Source: Mycobacterium xenopi
GTDB lineage: Bacteria > Actinomycetota > Actinomycetes > Mycobacteriales > Mycobacteriaceae
Reading direction: 5' to 3'
NCBI RefSeq assembly: GCF_009936235.1
Contig: NZ_AP022314.1
Location: 2,232,001 to 2,296,000 of the forward strand
DNA length: 64,000 bases
Part shown: positions 11,615 to 23,836 of the stretch, one piece after another
Layout of the letters: each line of letters opens with the position of its first letter
How positions within the stretch are numbered: position 1 is the stretch's first letter
The notes under the pieces: generated by a model
The model's input: the letters and a program-made list of their open reading frames with translations, nothing else
What the model was told of the DNA's origin: nothing
Databases searched by the model: none
Program-made: the position numbers and the translations under genes

Positions 11615-11992
11615 GTGACCGGTGTTCATCCCGACATTGGTCCAGAATTGCGCAAACTGGCGCAGACCATTCTGGACGGCATCGACCCCGCCGTGCGCGC
11701 AGCAGCCGCGCGCGCCTCGGGCGACGGAGTCGGCACCGGTAAGTGTCAGCAAGTGTGGTGCCCGGTGTGTGCGCTGGCAGCGCTGGTGACCGGTGATCAG
11801 CACCCCTTGCTGACCGTCATAGCTGACCACAGCGTCGCGCTACTGGCGGTGATCCGCGCCATCATCGACGACATGGACCGCTCCGCGCCGCCGCCGAGCC
11901 CGGAGGGGCCGCCCGGTGGCGGCGCAACCGCGGCGGCCGACGCGTCGGCGCCGAGTCGCTACCAGCCCATCCCGGTCACCGTCGAGGAATAG
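11615..11992 (+). CDS. Small conserved protein with CxxC motif (Rv2183c-like)
   Basis: A 125-residue mycobacterial protein. GTG 11615 is preferred over an earlier start at 11573 because GAGGAGCGG lies just upstream and the conserved sequence begins VTGVHPDIGPELRKLA. The centre has GKCQQVWCPVCAL, a possible metal or redox site, then a hydrophobic helix and a low-complexity Pro/Ala tail ending in PVTVEE. No known function. It lies between the ATPase and the acyltransferase on the same strand. Confidence 0.78.
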   Translation: MTGVHPDIGPELRKLAQTILDGIDPAVRAAAARASGDGVGTGKCQQVWCPVCALAALVTGDQHPLLTVIADHSVALLAVIRAIIDDMDRSAPPPSPEGPPGGGATAAADASAPSRYQPIPVTVEE

Positions 11993-12079
11993 CTGTCGCC
12001 CGCTGTTAGTGGTCGCATCCACCCTGGGTGGGTACAGTTGGCGCAGAACACCGACAGGTGTGGGTGCGAGGGAGGGTCC

Positions 12080-12817
12080 ATGTGGTACTGGCTATTCAAG
12101 TACATCTTCATGGGCCCGCTGCTTGCACTCCTTGGTCGACCGAAAGTCGAAGGGCTGGAAAGCGTTCCGCGCACGGGGCCCGCGATCCTAGCCAGTAACC
12201 ATCTCGCTGTCGCGGACAGCTTCTACCTGCCGCTGGTGGTGCGGCGTCGGATCACCTTCCTGGCCAAGCGGGAATACTTCACCGGCACTGGGCTGAAAGG
12301 CTGGTTTATTCGGTGGTTTTACAGCACCACTGGGCAGGTGCCGATCGACCGTTCCAGTGGTGACGCGGCACAGGCGGCACTGGAAACGGCGGAGCGCCTG
12401 CTCAACGAGGGGAAGTTACTTGGCATGTACCCGGAGGGCACCCGCTCGCCTGACGGTCGGCTGTACAAGGGCAAGACCGGGCTGGCCCGGCTGGCGTTGC
12501 ACACCGGCGTTCCGGTGATCCCGGTGGCGATGATCGGCACCGACAAGGTGAACCCGCCCGGCAGCAAGATGTGGCGGTTCGCCAAGGTGACCGTTCGGTT
12601 TGGCAAGCCGATGGATTTTTCCCGTTTCGAAGGGCTGGCTGGCAACCTCTTCATCGAACGAGCCGTCACCGACGAGGTGATGTACGAATTGATGCGGCTG
12701 TCGGGTCAGGAATACGTCGACATCTACGCGGCCACCGTCAAGAACGGCCACACCGCCGACGAGTCCGGCTCGGACAGCGAGACGCCCGCCCGGATTCCGG
12801 AAACTGCGGCCGGCTGA
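12080..12817 (+). CDS. PlsC-type 1-acylglycerol-phosphate acyltransferase (Rv2182c-like)
   Basis: A 245-residue membrane-associated acyltransferase. It has the catalytic NHLAVAD (H-x4-D, about residue 39), the glycerol-phosphate-binding block YPEGTRS (about 116), and the conserved PVIPVAMIGTD block, all typical of PlsC/LPLAT enzymes of phosphatidic acid synthesis. ATG 12080 follows GAGGGAGGG. The first 15 residues are hydrophobic (WYWLFKYIFMGPLLALL). The tail after about residue 225 is acidic and disordered. Confidence 0.9.
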   Translation: MWYWLFKYIFMGPLLALLGRPKVEGLESVPRTGPAILASNHLAVADSFYLPLVVRRRITFLAKREYFTGTGLKGWFIRWFYSTTGQVPIDRSSGDAAQAALETAERLLNEGKLLGMYPEGTRSPDGRLYKGKTGLARLALHTGVPVIPVAMIGTDKVNPPGSKMWRFAKVTVRFGKPMDFSRFEGLAGNLFIERAVTDEVMYELMRLSGQEYVDIYAATVKNGHTADESGSDSETPARIPETAAG

Positions 12818-12838
12818 TCCGGCACGTCCGCGGACTAT

Positions 12839-14139
12839 TCAGCCAACCACCGACGCAGCGGTCCGGCGGGCTGCGGTCGGCGCGTCGACCGCTGTGGTGC
12901 GAGCAGCGGTGATGGTGATTCCGGCCGTGACAATTGCCGCCAGCGCCCACCACACGTAGGACGCGCCGAGTAGTTGACGCCACCACGCAGCAGTCGTTTC
13001 GTGGTGCTTGGGCATGAGGTCGATCGGCGTCCACACCGACAGGGCCGCCCCGGCACAACTGACCGCAGCAACAGCCGCACTGCGCCGGCGCCAGGCCAGC
13101 ACCGCGGTGACCAGGATCGCCGGCAGTATCCACACCCAGTGGTGTGACCACGACACCGGGGAGACCACCAACCCGAAAAGCGCGACGCAGATGACCGCCA
13201 GGGCCGGCTCACCGGCGCGCAAGACACGCCGCGTCGCCCATACCGTCACGGCGAGCACAAGAAGGCACCCAAACACCCACAGCACGAATCGTTCCCGCTC
13301 ACCCAGGCCGGACCGCGCCAGCGCGCCAGCGATGTTCTGGTTGGTGTTCAGCGTGGCCGCGCCGATCCGGTCGGTATTGCGCACCGTGTTGGTCCAGTAC
13401 TCCCAGGAGTCGGCCCAGGCCAGCACGAAGCCGCCAGGGTCGCCGCCACAAAAGAGCCCAGCGCCGTCAGCGTCGCGCGTCCGTCGCGCCGCAGCGCGAA
13501 ATAGAGCAGAAACACCGCAGGCGTGAGTTTCAGCGCGATGCCCAATCCCAGCAGCACGCCGCGCGGCCAGCGGGTACGGCGCGGCAGGCAGTCGGCGATC
13601 ACCAGCGTCATCAGCACGACGTTGATCTGACCGTAGGCGAAGTTCGATTTGATCGGCTCCAGCCAGATCGCCGCGGCCGCCACCACGGCCAGCGCCAGCC
13701 ACCATCGCCGCCACCAGGCTGGTCCGGGCAGCAGGCGGGAAAAGGTCCACACCTCCAGGCGGGTCAAGACGATCATGATCGAGACGACGAGCAGCACCAA
13801 GGTCGTGCAGGTGATCGCCACGCTGGCCGCCGGCATCCGTAACCAGGCGAACGGGCAGAACACGATGGCTGCTAGCGGCGGATAGGTGAACGGCAGGTTC
13901 AGCCCGATGGGGGTGTGGAACAAAACGTCTTTGTAGAGCGGGCGGTTGTCCAGCCATGCTCGCGCGCCCATCTGATAGACGTCGATGTCGATGCGGTACG
14001 GGATGTGTCCCAGCAGCCCCCAACCCGCGTAGCACATCGCCGCGACGACCAGCAGCGGGAGTACACACCACACGGCGATCCACCCGATGGCTGCCCGTCC
14101 GCGCCCCGCGCCCATGTCGGGCGACCGCTGTTCGCTCAT
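12839..14139 (-). CDS. GT-C alpha-1,2-mannosyltransferase (Rv2181-like), one frameshift
   Basis: Polyprenyl-phosphomannose-dependent membrane glycosyltransferase that adds alpha-1,2 mannose branches to lipomannan and lipoarabinomannan. It has many hydrophobic helices, with [17 protein letters not shown] carrying the GT-C acidic motif near the N-terminus. SWSHHWVW and the C-terminal [11 protein letters not shown] match Rv2181. The frame breaks near 13440: one extra G in the GCGGC run restores a protein of about 433 residues, the family length. A sequencing deletion is more likely than true loss. Start is ATG 14139; the gene is divergent from Rv2180c-like. Confidence 0.85.
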
Positions 14140-14223
14140 GTCGGAGAACACCCTATCGGTGAGGGTGGCACCAAAGCGGCATGGTTAGCGGCGCTGGGCG
14201 CGCTGTGGGCGTACGTTTTTTAG

Positions 14224-15105
14224 GTGCTCGAATGGTTGCAACACGACATCATCGACCGCGGTCGCTTGCCGTTGCTGTGCTGCCTTGTCGCGTTCATCCT
14301 GACTTTCGCCGTGACGCGCAGCTTCGTGCGCTACATCCGTCATCGCGCCGATGCTGGGCTGCCCGCCAAATGGTGGCAACCCCGCAACCTCTACATCGGG
14401 TCCGTCCACATCCACCATGTGGTCGTCGGGGTCGTGCTGGTGATGATCTCCGGTGTGACGCTGGTAACGTTGTCCATCACCGGGAATCAACTCGAAATTA
14501 CCTTAGCAGCAACGTTTTTCGGTATCGGTGCGGCCTTGGTTCTCGATGAGTACGCATTGATCCTGCATCTGTCGGACGTGTACTGGGAAGAAGACGGCCG
14601 CACCTCGGTCGATGCGGTGTTCGCCGCGGTGGCGGTGGGCGGACTGCTGGTGCTCGGCTTGCATCCGCTGATGTTCTTTCTGGCCGCCTGGCAGGACACG
14701 CACTCGCCGCTGATGCACGCCGCGGTTATCGCGGGTCTGGTGCTCACACCGCCGCTGGCCGTGGTGGTGTTGCTCAAGGGCAAGGTGTGGACGGGCCTGA
14801 TCGGCATGTTCTTCGTCGCGCTGCTGGTCGTCGGGGCGATCCGGTTGTCTCGTCCACATGCTCCGTGGGCCCGTTGGCGATACAACACCCAGCTTGACAA
14901 GATGCGGCGGGCGCTGGAGCGGGAGCGCAACCTGCGCCGGCCCGTAATCGGGGCCAAGCTGTGGCTGCAGAACATGGTGGCCGGTGCGCCGCGGCTTCCC
15001 GACGAGCGGATGGTCGACGCGGAACTCGACCGCGAAGTCCACGCCGCGCCGCCGCCGCCCGACGGCATCCAGCGCGCCGTCGCAGCCCACAGTGGCGGCA
15101 GTTAG
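14224..15105 (+). CDS. Conserved integral membrane protein (Rv2180c-like)
   Basis: A 293-residue protein with about six membrane helices (first at 15-33). A histidine-rich loop SVHIHHVVVG lies near residue 60 and an acidic stretch DVYWEEDGRTSVD near 120, which together could bind a metal. The C-terminal 80 residues are charged and cytosolic (RRALERERNLRRP). GTG 14224 is the start. It is clustered with RNase AS and aroG on the same strand. No function known. Confidence 0.82.
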   Translation: MLEWLQHDIIDRGRLPLLCCLVAFILTFAVTRSFVRYIRHRADAGLPAKWWQPRNLYIGSVHIHHVVVGVVLVMISGVTLVTLSITGNQLEITLAATFFGIGAALVLDEYALILHLSDVYWEEDGRTSVDAVFAAVAVGGLLVLGLHPLMFFLAAWQDTHSPLMHAAVIAGLVLTPPLAVVVLLKGKVWTGLIGMFFVALLVVGAIRLSRPHAPWARWRYNTQLDKMRRALERERNLRRPVIGAKLWLQNMVAGAPRLPDERMVDAELDREVHAAPPPPDGIQRAVAAHSGGS

Positions 15106-15114
15106 GCTCCGGCC

Positions 15115-15624
15115 GTGCGGTATTTCTACGACACGGAATTCATCGAGGACGGCCGCACCATCGACCTGATCTCGATCGGGGTGGCGGCCGAAGATGGCCG
15201 CGAATACTACGCCGTGTCCACCGAGTTTGACGCCGCCCGCGCAGGCAGCTGGGTGCGCACGCACGTGCTTCCCAAGCTTCCGCCGCCCGCGTCGCAGCTG
15301 TGGCGCTCGCGTTCACAGATCCGCATTGACCTGGAGAAATTCTTCCGAATCAATGACGGCGAGCCGATCGAGTTGTGGGCCTGGGTCGGCGCGTACGACC
15401 ACGTGGCGCTGTGTCAGCTGTGGGGTCCGATGACGCAGCTGCCGGCGGCGATGCCGCGGTTTACCCGGGAGCTGCGCCAGTTCTGGGAAGACCGCGGGTC
15501 TCCGCGGATGCCGCGCCGCCCCGCCGACACCCACGACGCGCTGGTCGATGCCCGCGACCAGCTTCGGCGGTTCCGGCTAATCGCTGCGGCGGGCAACCCC
15601 CGCGCGCAAGCCGCCGCCGACTGA
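15115..15624 (+). CDS. 3'-5' exoribonuclease, RNase AS type (Rv2179c-like)
   Basis: A 169-residue DEDDh RNase of the RNase T fold. In mycobacteria this protein degrades poly(A)-containing RNA with Mg2+. Catalytic residues are D6 and E8 (FYDTEFIEDG), an Asp in AYDHVALCQL, and the final THDALVDARDQ with the catalytic His and Asp. Start is GTG 15115, nine bases after the previous stop. Size and motifs match Rv2179c. Confidence 0.92.
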   Translation: MRYFYDTEFIEDGRTIDLISIGVAAEDGREYYAVSTEFDAARAGSWVRTHVLPKLPPPASQLWRSRSQIRIDLEKFFRINDGEPIELWAWVGAYDHVALCQLWGPMTQLPAAMPRFTRELRQFWEDRGSPRMPRRPADTHDALVDARDQLRRFRLIAAAGNPRAQAAAD

Positions 15625-17076
<1,452 letters not shown>

Positions 17077-17088
17077 CAACTCGAGCAA

Positions 17089-17154
17089 CTGACGAGCGGT
17101 CGCCAAAGGCCCGAAATACCAACTATTTTGGGAGCTTTCGCGTCTGCTCGTCAG
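17089..17154. terminator. Inverted repeat between convergent aroG and pknL
   Basis: Perfect 9-bp arms CTGACGAGC (17089-17097) and GCTCGTCAG (17146-17154) flank an inner smaller inverted repeat (CGAAA/TTTCG). The structure lies between two convergent stops 85 nt apart, so it could stop transcription from both sides. There is no strong U-tract, as is common for mycobacterial terminators. Confidence 0.5.
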
Positions 17155-17161
17155 GCCTATC

Positions 17162-18340
17162 CTAGAGCAGGCCGTTCAGATTACTGCCGATCGTCCACGC
17201 CGCCGCGGCGACCAGCCCGGTGACAGCCAGCACAATAGCCAGCCAGACCAGCACCATCCGCTGAGCGTGCTGGCGAGCCAGGGCAAATTCGCTGAGCTCG
17301 ATTCCGGCGAATTGGCCTGAGACCGCTTGGTAATCAACGGGATCCTCGTCAGCGGGCATTTCGCGAGTCAGTTTCCGAGTAGTCTGACGTGTGTGGCCTC
17401 CGACCTGCTCTTGCTGAATTTGGCTGTGGTACAAGGCGGCTGACCGGTGTTGCGCGGAGTTGCGAGGTGCCGGTACCCGGAATTCCGGCAGCGCCAACTC
17501 AGCGGCGATCGCATCCAGCTCCGCGCCCAGCTGCAAAGCGTCGGCATAGCGGTCAGCGGGGTCGCGGGCCGTTGCGCGTGCTACCAACTCGTCGAATTGC
17601 GGGGGAACACCGTCGATGGCGGTGCTGGGCCGCGGCACATCGGCATCCAAACGCTGGTAGGCCACTGCTAGTGGCGAATCGCCGGAGAACGGTGTGCGGC
17701 CGGTCAGCATCTCGTAAACCAGGATTCCGACCGCGTAGACGTCGCTGCTCGCCGTGGCGTCGCCGTCGCGGACCTGCTCGGGGGAGAGGTAGGCAGCGGT
17801 CCCCAGAATGACGCTGGCCGAGGTGATTTTGGCGGCCGCCACAGCGCGCACCAACCCGAAGTCGGCGATCTTGACCTCGCCGTCGTCGGAAATCAGGACG
17901 TTTTCCGGCTTGACGTCACGATGCACCAGGCCGGCGCGATGCGCGACAGCCAGCCCACCCAGCACCGGCCGCAGCACCGCGACCACCGCGTGCGGCGGCA
18001 TCGGTCCGCGCTCGACCAGCAGCTCGCGCAGTGTGCCGCCCTCGATGAGCTCCATCACGAGGAAGGGGTGGCGGGCGTCGAGGCCCTGGTCGTAGACCGC
18101 GACCAGGCCGGGGTGCTTGAGCCGCGCGACCGCGCGGGCCTCCAGCCGAAAGCGGGTCAGGAACTGCTGATCACCGGCGTAGCGAGCGTCCATCACCTTC
18201 AGTGCGACCGGACGGTCCAGACGTTCGTCGAGGCCCCGGTACACCGTGGAGGTGCCGCCGCTGGCGATCTTGGCCTGTACGCGGTAGCGGCCGTCGAGTA
18301 GCGCGTTGTCCAGCGCATTCCCCGAGATAGCCGCGGCCAC
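17162..18340 (-). CDS. pknL: Ser/Thr protein kinase PknL
   Basis: Membrane-bound Hanks-type kinase. From GTG 18340 it has 392 residues. Kinase features are the glycine loop KIASGGTSTVYRG, ALKVMD (ATP lysine), HRDVKPEN (catalytic Asp), ADFGLV, and an activation loop with T/S residues (KITSASVILGTAAYLSPEQ). A juxtamembrane linker precedes a single C-terminal TM helix (MVLVWLAIVLAVTGLVAAAA) and a very short outside tail with no PASTA domains. It is divergent from the Rv2175c-like gene, whose product is the known PknL substrate in M. tuberculosis. Confidence 0.95.
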   Translation of the reverse strand: MAAAISGNALDNALLDGRYRVQAKIASGGTSTVYRGLDERLDRPVALKVMDARYAGDQQFLTRFRLEARAVARLKHPGLVAVYDQGLDARHPFLVMELIEGGTLRELLVERGPMPPHAVVAVLRPVLGGLAVAHRAGLVHRDVKPENVLISDDGEVKIADFGLVRAVAAAKITSASVILGTAAYLSPEQVRDGDATASSDVYAVGILVYEMLTGRTPFSGDSPLAVAYQRLDADVPRPSTAIDGVPPQFDELVARATARDPADRYADALQLGAELDAIAAELALPEFRVPAPRNSAQHRSAALYHSQIQQEQVGGHTRQTTRKLTREMPADEDPVDYQAVSGQFAGIELSEFALARQHAQRMVLVWLAIVLAVTGLVAAAAWTIGSNLNGLL

Positions 18341-18419
18341 GGGGCCATCGTAGGTGCCGGCGGGGTGTCGGTGTGGAACGTGCCCGCAGCGCGCCGCTAT
18401 CAGCTCTAGACTTGACGCG

Positions 18420-18824
18420 GTGAGCAGTATTCCGGCTGGCGACGACGTTCTCGATCCCGACGAACCCACGTACGATCTGCCCCGGGTCGCCGAGTTACTC
18501 GGCGTGCCCCTCAGCAGGGTTCACCAGCAGCTGCGTGAAGGCCACCTGATCGCGGTGCGCCGCCACGGTGACGTGGTGGTGCCGAGGATCTTTTTCACCG
18601 ACTCCGGCGAGGTGGTCAAGAGCCTGCCGGGGTTGCTGATGGTGTTGCACGACGGTGGCTTTCGCGACACCGAAATCATGCGCTGGCTGTTCACCCCCGA
18701 CCCGTCGCTGACCATCACCCACGACGGAACGCGCGACGCGGTGCCCAATGCCCGCCCGGTCGACGCGCTGCACGCCCACCAGGCCCGCGAAGTGGTGCGC
18801 CGCGCACAAGCTATGGCGTACTAA
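18420..18824 (+). CDS. DNA-binding protein, PknL substrate (Rv2175c-like)
   Basis: A 134-residue protein from GTG 18420. The N-terminal half is a winged-HTH region (YDLPRVAELLGVPLSRVHQQLREGHL), and the C-terminal half is conserved in Rv2175c (MVLHDGGFRDTEIMRWLFT). In M. tuberculosis PknL phosphorylates it near the N-terminus and lowers DNA binding. Its last 14 nt overlap the 3' end of convergent mptA. Confidence 0.9.
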   Translation: MSSIPAGDDVLDPDEPTYDLPRVAELLGVPLSRVHQQLREGHLIAVRRHGDVVVPRIFFTDSGEVVKSLPGLLMVLHDGGFRDTEIMRWLFTPDPSLTITHDGTRDAVPNARPVDALHAHQAREVVRRAQAMAY

Positions 18825-20346
18825 GATTTTCGGCCTTCTTGCTGTCCCGTTGCGGCGCCCGATATAGCGCACACCAGGCGACCAGCGCGCAGGTCGTCGC
18901 CAGCGACACATGCAGCCACGAATACATGCCGTGCGCGCCGTCTGGCCTGAAGATCACCATGATCCACGTCGAGAACGCCGCGATCGCGGCGATCGCCGTC
19001 CGTGACTGGGCCAGCGGGGCCGCCACCGCCAGCGGCCAGGAGTAGTACCACGGCAACGCGGCCGGCACGAACAACACCACCACCAGCATGGCCCACGCGA
19101 TCCCGGTCAACGTCTCGCGGTCGTCGTGACGGAATCGCCACCAAATCAGCGGCAGCGACACCGCGATGATCACGATCCCGGCAATGCGGGTGACGTGCAG
19201 CACGGCATAGAAGTTCACCGGGAAGAACCATCCGCCGAGCGCGTGGACCAGGTTCGCGACCGCTGTGGGTACGGTCAGCCAGTTGATGATCTTCACCGAA
19301 CCGGCAAGCGCGCTCAGCCATCCCAGGCTCACCCCGGCCACGGCCGACAACACCGCAAATACCGCGACGAAGATCAGCACCGACATCGCGGTCGCCGCCA
19401 GGAAGGCCCGCGGCGGCCGCCAGCCCCGCCGCTCGCTCAAGTGGCGTGTCCACACCCACACCAAAAACGGCAGCGCTATCCCGGCGGTCGCCTTGACCGC
19501 GACGGCGACCACCACCACGGTGATACCGGCGACAGGGTGGCGCTGGAAGGTCAGCGCGATACCAGCGGTCATCAGGCCGACCATCAGCATCTCGTTGTGT
19601 ACGCCACCCATCAGATGGATGATCACCAGCGGGTTGAGCACGCAGATCCACAGCGCTGCAGGCGCATCCGCGCCGAGATGACGCGCGATGCGTGGTGTGG
19701 CCCAAATCAGCAATGCCAGTCCGGGCAGCATGCACAATCGCAACAGCATGGTTCCGGCGATCACGTGATTGCCGACCAGCATCGTGATGAACTTCGCGAC
19801 GAGGATGAATGCCGGACCGTACGGCGCTGTGGTGATTGTCCAAATCGGACTAACGTTGTCCAGCAACGGATTCGGGTTGTCGACGGGAGCGACCACGTAG
19901 GGGTCCAGACCGTCGCGCAGCAACGCGCCCTGGGCGAGATAAGAGTAGGTGTCGCGGCTGAACACAGGCACCGACAGCAACAGCGGCGCAAGCCAAAACC
20001 CGGTCGTGGCCACCAGAGTGTATTCGGTTGCCGCTCCGGCGATCACGCGCCTGCCCAGTAACAGCCAAGCGATCAGCATCAAGCCAACGCCCAGCCACAA
20101 CACGATCGACGAGAGCACCAGCCCATGCCCGAATCGCAACCACGACATGTGCATCGACTCCAGCAACGGGTCATGCGGCTTCGTGCTGCCGGCTCCGAGC
20201 CCGCCTGCCGTGATCAGGGCAGCACCCACGAAACCCAGCAGTGCCGGCCGGGCCTCCGAAGCGGAAGCGAACTCGCGCAGCCGCGAAAGATGTTGGCCTG
20301 CAAAAGAGCCCGATCTGCTCGTTGGTGTCGGCGTCGGGGTAGACAT
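18811..20346 (-). CDS. mptA: Alpha-1,6-mannosyltransferase MptA (GT-C)
   Basis: Polyprenyl-phosphomannose-dependent enzyme that extends the mannan backbone of lipomannan at the outer face of the membrane. The 511-residue protein has about 12-13 hydrophobic helices. The first outside loop carries VFSRDTYSYLAQGALLRDGLDPY, containing the GT-C DxY-type acidic motif. Start is ATG 20346 (MSTPTPTPTSR), five nt downstream of the idsA2 stop on the same strand. Confidence 0.93.
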   Translation of the reverse strand: MSTPTPTPTSRSGSFAGQHLSRLREFASASEARPALLGFVGAALITAGGLGAGSTKPHDPLLESMHMSWLRFGHGLVLSSIVLWLGVGLMLIAWLLLGRRVIAGAATEYTLVATTGFWLAPLLLSVPVFSRDTYSYLAQGALLRDGLDPYVVAPVDNPNPLLDNVSPIWTITTAPYGPAFILVAKFITMLVGNHVIAGTMLLRLCMLPGLALLIWATPRIARHLGADAPAALWICVLNPLVIIHLMGGVHNEMLMVGLMTAGIALTFQRHPVAGITVVVVAVAVKATAGIALPFLVWVWTRHLSERRGWRPPRAFLAATAMSVLIFVAVFAVLSAVAGVSLGWLSALAGSVKIINWLTVPTAVANLVHALGGWFFPVNFYAVLHVTRIAGIVIIAVSLPLIWWRFRHDDRETLTGIAWAMLVVVLFVPAALPWYYSWPLAVAAPLAQSRTAIAAIAAFSTWIMVIFRPDGAHGMYSWLHVSLATTCALVAWCALYRAPQRDSKKAENLSTP

Positions 20347-20351
20347 AGTTC

Positions 20352-21515
<1,164 letters not shown>

Positions 21516-21542
21516 TCACTATCTCGCACCTATGCTGTCGGA

Positions 21543-22442
21543 GTGGTCAGCACCTTCAACACCGTTGCGCTCGAACTTGTACCACCAAACCTGGACCGCG
21601 GCACCCAGCAGGCGGTGGAAGACGCACGCAAGGTCGCGCAGTTATCCGCGGAAGCCGGTGTCGACGGCCACATCGGGCACGTGATGATTCCCGGATTGAT
21701 CGCTGAGGAGGATGACCGGCCGGTCGAAATGAAACCGAAGCTTGACGTGCTCGACTTCTGGTCGCTGATCAAACCGGAGCTGCCGGGAATGCGCGGATTG
21801 TGCAGCCAGGTCACCGCTTTTATGGACGAGCCCACCCTGCGCCAGCGGCTCACCGATCTGGTCGCCTCGGGGATGGACGGCATCGTGTTCGTCGGTGTAC
21901 CGCGCACCATGAACGACGGCGAGGGCTCGGGTGTGGCGCCGACCGATGCGTTGTCGATTTATCGCGAATTGGTGCCTAACCGCGGCGTGATCCTGATTCC
22001 CACCCGGGCGGGTGAGCAGGGCCGGTTTTCGTTCAAGTGCGATCGGGGCGCCACTTTCGCCCAGACCCAGCTGCTGTATTCCGACGCGATCGTGGGTTTT
22101 TTGACCGAGTTCGCCCAAAACACCGATCACCGGCCCGAGATATTGCTGTCGTTCGGCTTTGTTCCGAAGGTGGAAAACCGGGTGGGGTTCATCAGCTGGC
22201 TGATCCAGGATCCGGGCAACGCCGCCGTCGCGCAGGAACAGGCATTCGTCAAGACGCTGGCCGGCAGCGAACCGGCGCAGAAACGCCAGCTGATGGTGGA
22301 CCTGTACAAGCGTGTGATCGACGGTGTCGCCGACCTCGGCTTCCCGTTGAGCATCCATCTCGAAGCCACCTACGGCGTCTCGGCACCCGCGTTCGAAACC
22401 TTCGCACAGATGCTTGACTACTGGTCGCCTGCCAAGCCGTGA
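21543..22442 (+). CDS. Methylenetetrahydrofolate reductase-like protein (Rv2172c-like)
   Basis: A 299-residue TIM-barrel protein of the MTHFR-like group. GTG 21543 gives the conserved N-terminus STFNTVALELVPPN. Motifs include a conserved EEDDRPVEMKPKLDVLDFW block, GMDGIVFVGVPRT, and PLSIHLEATYG near the C-terminus. Rv2172c in M. tuberculosis is reported as an unusual NADH-dependent MTHFR without bound flavin; I carry that over by similarity. It is convergent with lppM, five nt away. Confidence 0.87.
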   Translation: MVSTFNTVALELVPPNLDRGTQQAVEDARKVAQLSAEAGVDGHIGHVMIPGLIAEEDDRPVEMKPKLDVLDFWSLIKPELPGMRGLCSQVTAFMDEPTLRQRLTDLVASGMDGIVFVGVPRTMNDGEGSGVAPTDALSIYRELVPNRGVILIPTRAGEQGRFSFKCDRGATFAQTQLLYSDAIVGFLTEFAQNTDHRPEILLSFGFVPKVENRVGFISWLIQDPGNAAVAQEQAFVKTLAGSEPAQKRQLMVDLYKRVIDGVADLGFPLSIHLEATYGVSAPAFETFAQMLDYWSPAKP

Positions 22443-22446
22443 CCGA

Positions 22447-23166
22447 TCATTGCGGGGGGTAATCGTCCGGCGCGGTGAACCGTGGTGAACGGTCGCGGGC
22501 CTGCCACGCCAGCAGCGCCACGACACCAGCCACCACGAACGACGAAATGCCAAGCCACACAGCCGCATTGGCGAACGATCGGGTACTGGGATCGGTGTAG
22601 CGCGCCTGGGCGTTCATGGTGCTGACCACGCCGGGCTTGAGCTTCCATGTCACCACGTCAGTGTCGACGCGCTCGCCATTAGTGGAGGTCACCGCGCCGG
22701 GGAAGGACACGCTCAGCTCGACGTCGGCTTCCGGATCGGTCAGCGACGTCAGGTCTGCCCGTCCTTCAAGGATCACCAGATTGCCGGATCGCCGCAGCGA
22801 CAAGTTGACGCCCGCGGCGTCGGGGTGCATGTTCGCCAGCTGCGGTAGCTCGGCGAAGGTCAACTCGGAAAACACCGCCTCGGAGCCCACGTAGCCGTCT
22901 TTGTCGTATTTGGTGATCGCCACTTTCTGGCTAAACGGCAGGTTCGGGTCGAGCTGCGGTCCGGTGTCTTTGTCGTTGCGCGCCTTGGTCGCCGCGATGA
23001 TCTGCCCGGAGACCAAGTCGTCGGGAGAGATGGTGATCGTGGCTTTGATCCGCACACATCCGGCGATCGTCGGTGTCACCAGCGCCAGCAGCGCCAGTGC
23101 CAGCAGCCGCTGGCGTCGAGGGTTGCGGAACTGTCCGGGAAAAAGCCTATCGCTGCGGGCGCGCAC
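22447..23166 (-). CDS. lppM: Lipoprotein LppM
   Basis: A 239-residue envelope lipoprotein. GTG 23166 is the preferred start: it gives a basic N-terminus and a hydrophobic stretch ending in the lipobox TIAGC. The beta-rich domain (ITISPDDLVSGQIIAA) and ISGVVSTMNAQARYTDP-like segments match LppM, which influences lipid export and phagosome traffic in M. tuberculosis. A single TM helix lies near the C-terminus (WLGISSFVVAGVVALLAW), followed by a basic tail. Confidence 0.9.
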   Translation of the reverse strand: MRARSDRLFPGQFRNPRRQRLLALALLALVTPTIAGCVRIKATITISPDDLVSGQIIAATKARNDKDTGPQLDPNLPFSQKVAITKYDKDGYVGSEAVFSELTFAELPQLANMHPDAAGVNLSLRRSGNLVILEGRADLTSLTDPEADVELSVSFPGAVTSTNGERVDTDVVTWKLKPGVVSTMNAQARYTDPSTRSFANAAVWLGISSFVVAGVVALLAWQARDRSPRFTAPDDYPPQ

Positions 23167-23239
23167 CAGGTCATCGTGCCAGAACTGGGGTGTCGGCACG
23201 GGCCGTACCGGGACCGTCGACGTCGCCGCCCGTTCGGGA

Positions 23240-23836
23240 TCAAAGCGGCAGTGCCCGCCCAAGGATCGCAAAGGGTCGCGGATCGCCGGCGAAGTGGTAT
23301 CCGCGGATGATGTCGGTGAAGCCCAGCCGCCGGTACAGCCGCCACGCCCGGTTGGTCTCGCCGTTGGCTTCCGGTGTCGACAGCAGCACGTTGGCTTCGC
23401 CGCGCCCGGCGAGCAGTCGCCGGGCCAGCGCCTCGCCCAGACCGCGTCCCTGCGCGCGCGGATGAATGTGCAGTTCGGTTAATTCGAAATAGCTCGCCAT
23501 CAGCCGGGCGATCTCGGGGCGGGGAAAACCGCCGCGCTGCAAGCCAAGAACTACCTGCTGCTGCCACCACTGATCGGGCGCGCCGCAGTAGCCGTAGGCA
23601 ATTCCGAGCAACGGCGCATTACTGAGCTCCGCCGCCGATGGCGGCTCGCCGTGATGCTCGGCCTGCACTGCGGCCACCGCCTGCCAACCGTGTCGACGAG
23701 TGTGCTCGAGCCACGTCGCGGCGCGTTGATTCTCTGTGCCGCGCGGGTATCGCATCGCGTCGACGTATACAGCCAGGGCGTCACCGAGACGGCGCTGCAT
23801 ATCATGCGCCGACAGGTCGATGAGGAACGTCGCCAA
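23240..23836 (-). CDS. GNAT acetyltransferase (Rv2170-like)
   Basis: A 198-residue GNAT-fold protein with the acetyl-CoA motif A ELHIHPRAQGRGLGEALARRL (the R/Q-x-x-G-x-G pattern). Rv2170 was reported as a lysine acetyltransferase acting on isocitrate dehydrogenase. I chose TTG 23836 because GAGGAGGGG sits nine nt upstream and the protein then begins LATFLIDLSAHDMQRRL like its homologues. An ATG at 23887 is an alternative. It lies upstream of lppM on the same strand. Confidence 0.85.
   Translation of the reverse strand: MATFLIDLSAHDMQRRLGDALAVYVDAMRYPRGTENQRAATWLEHTRRHGWQAVAAVQAEHHGEPPSAAELSNAPLLGIAYGYCGAPDQWWQQQVVLGLQRGGFPRPEIARLMASYFELTELHIHPRAQGRGLGEALARRLLAGRGEANVLLSTPEANGETNRAWRLYRRLGFTDIIRGYHFAGDPRPFAILGRALPL

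Noticed and set aside
19126..20061. 311-codon plus-strand frame over mptA
   Set aside because: His/Gln/Arg-rich shadow of the hydrophobic mptA frame.
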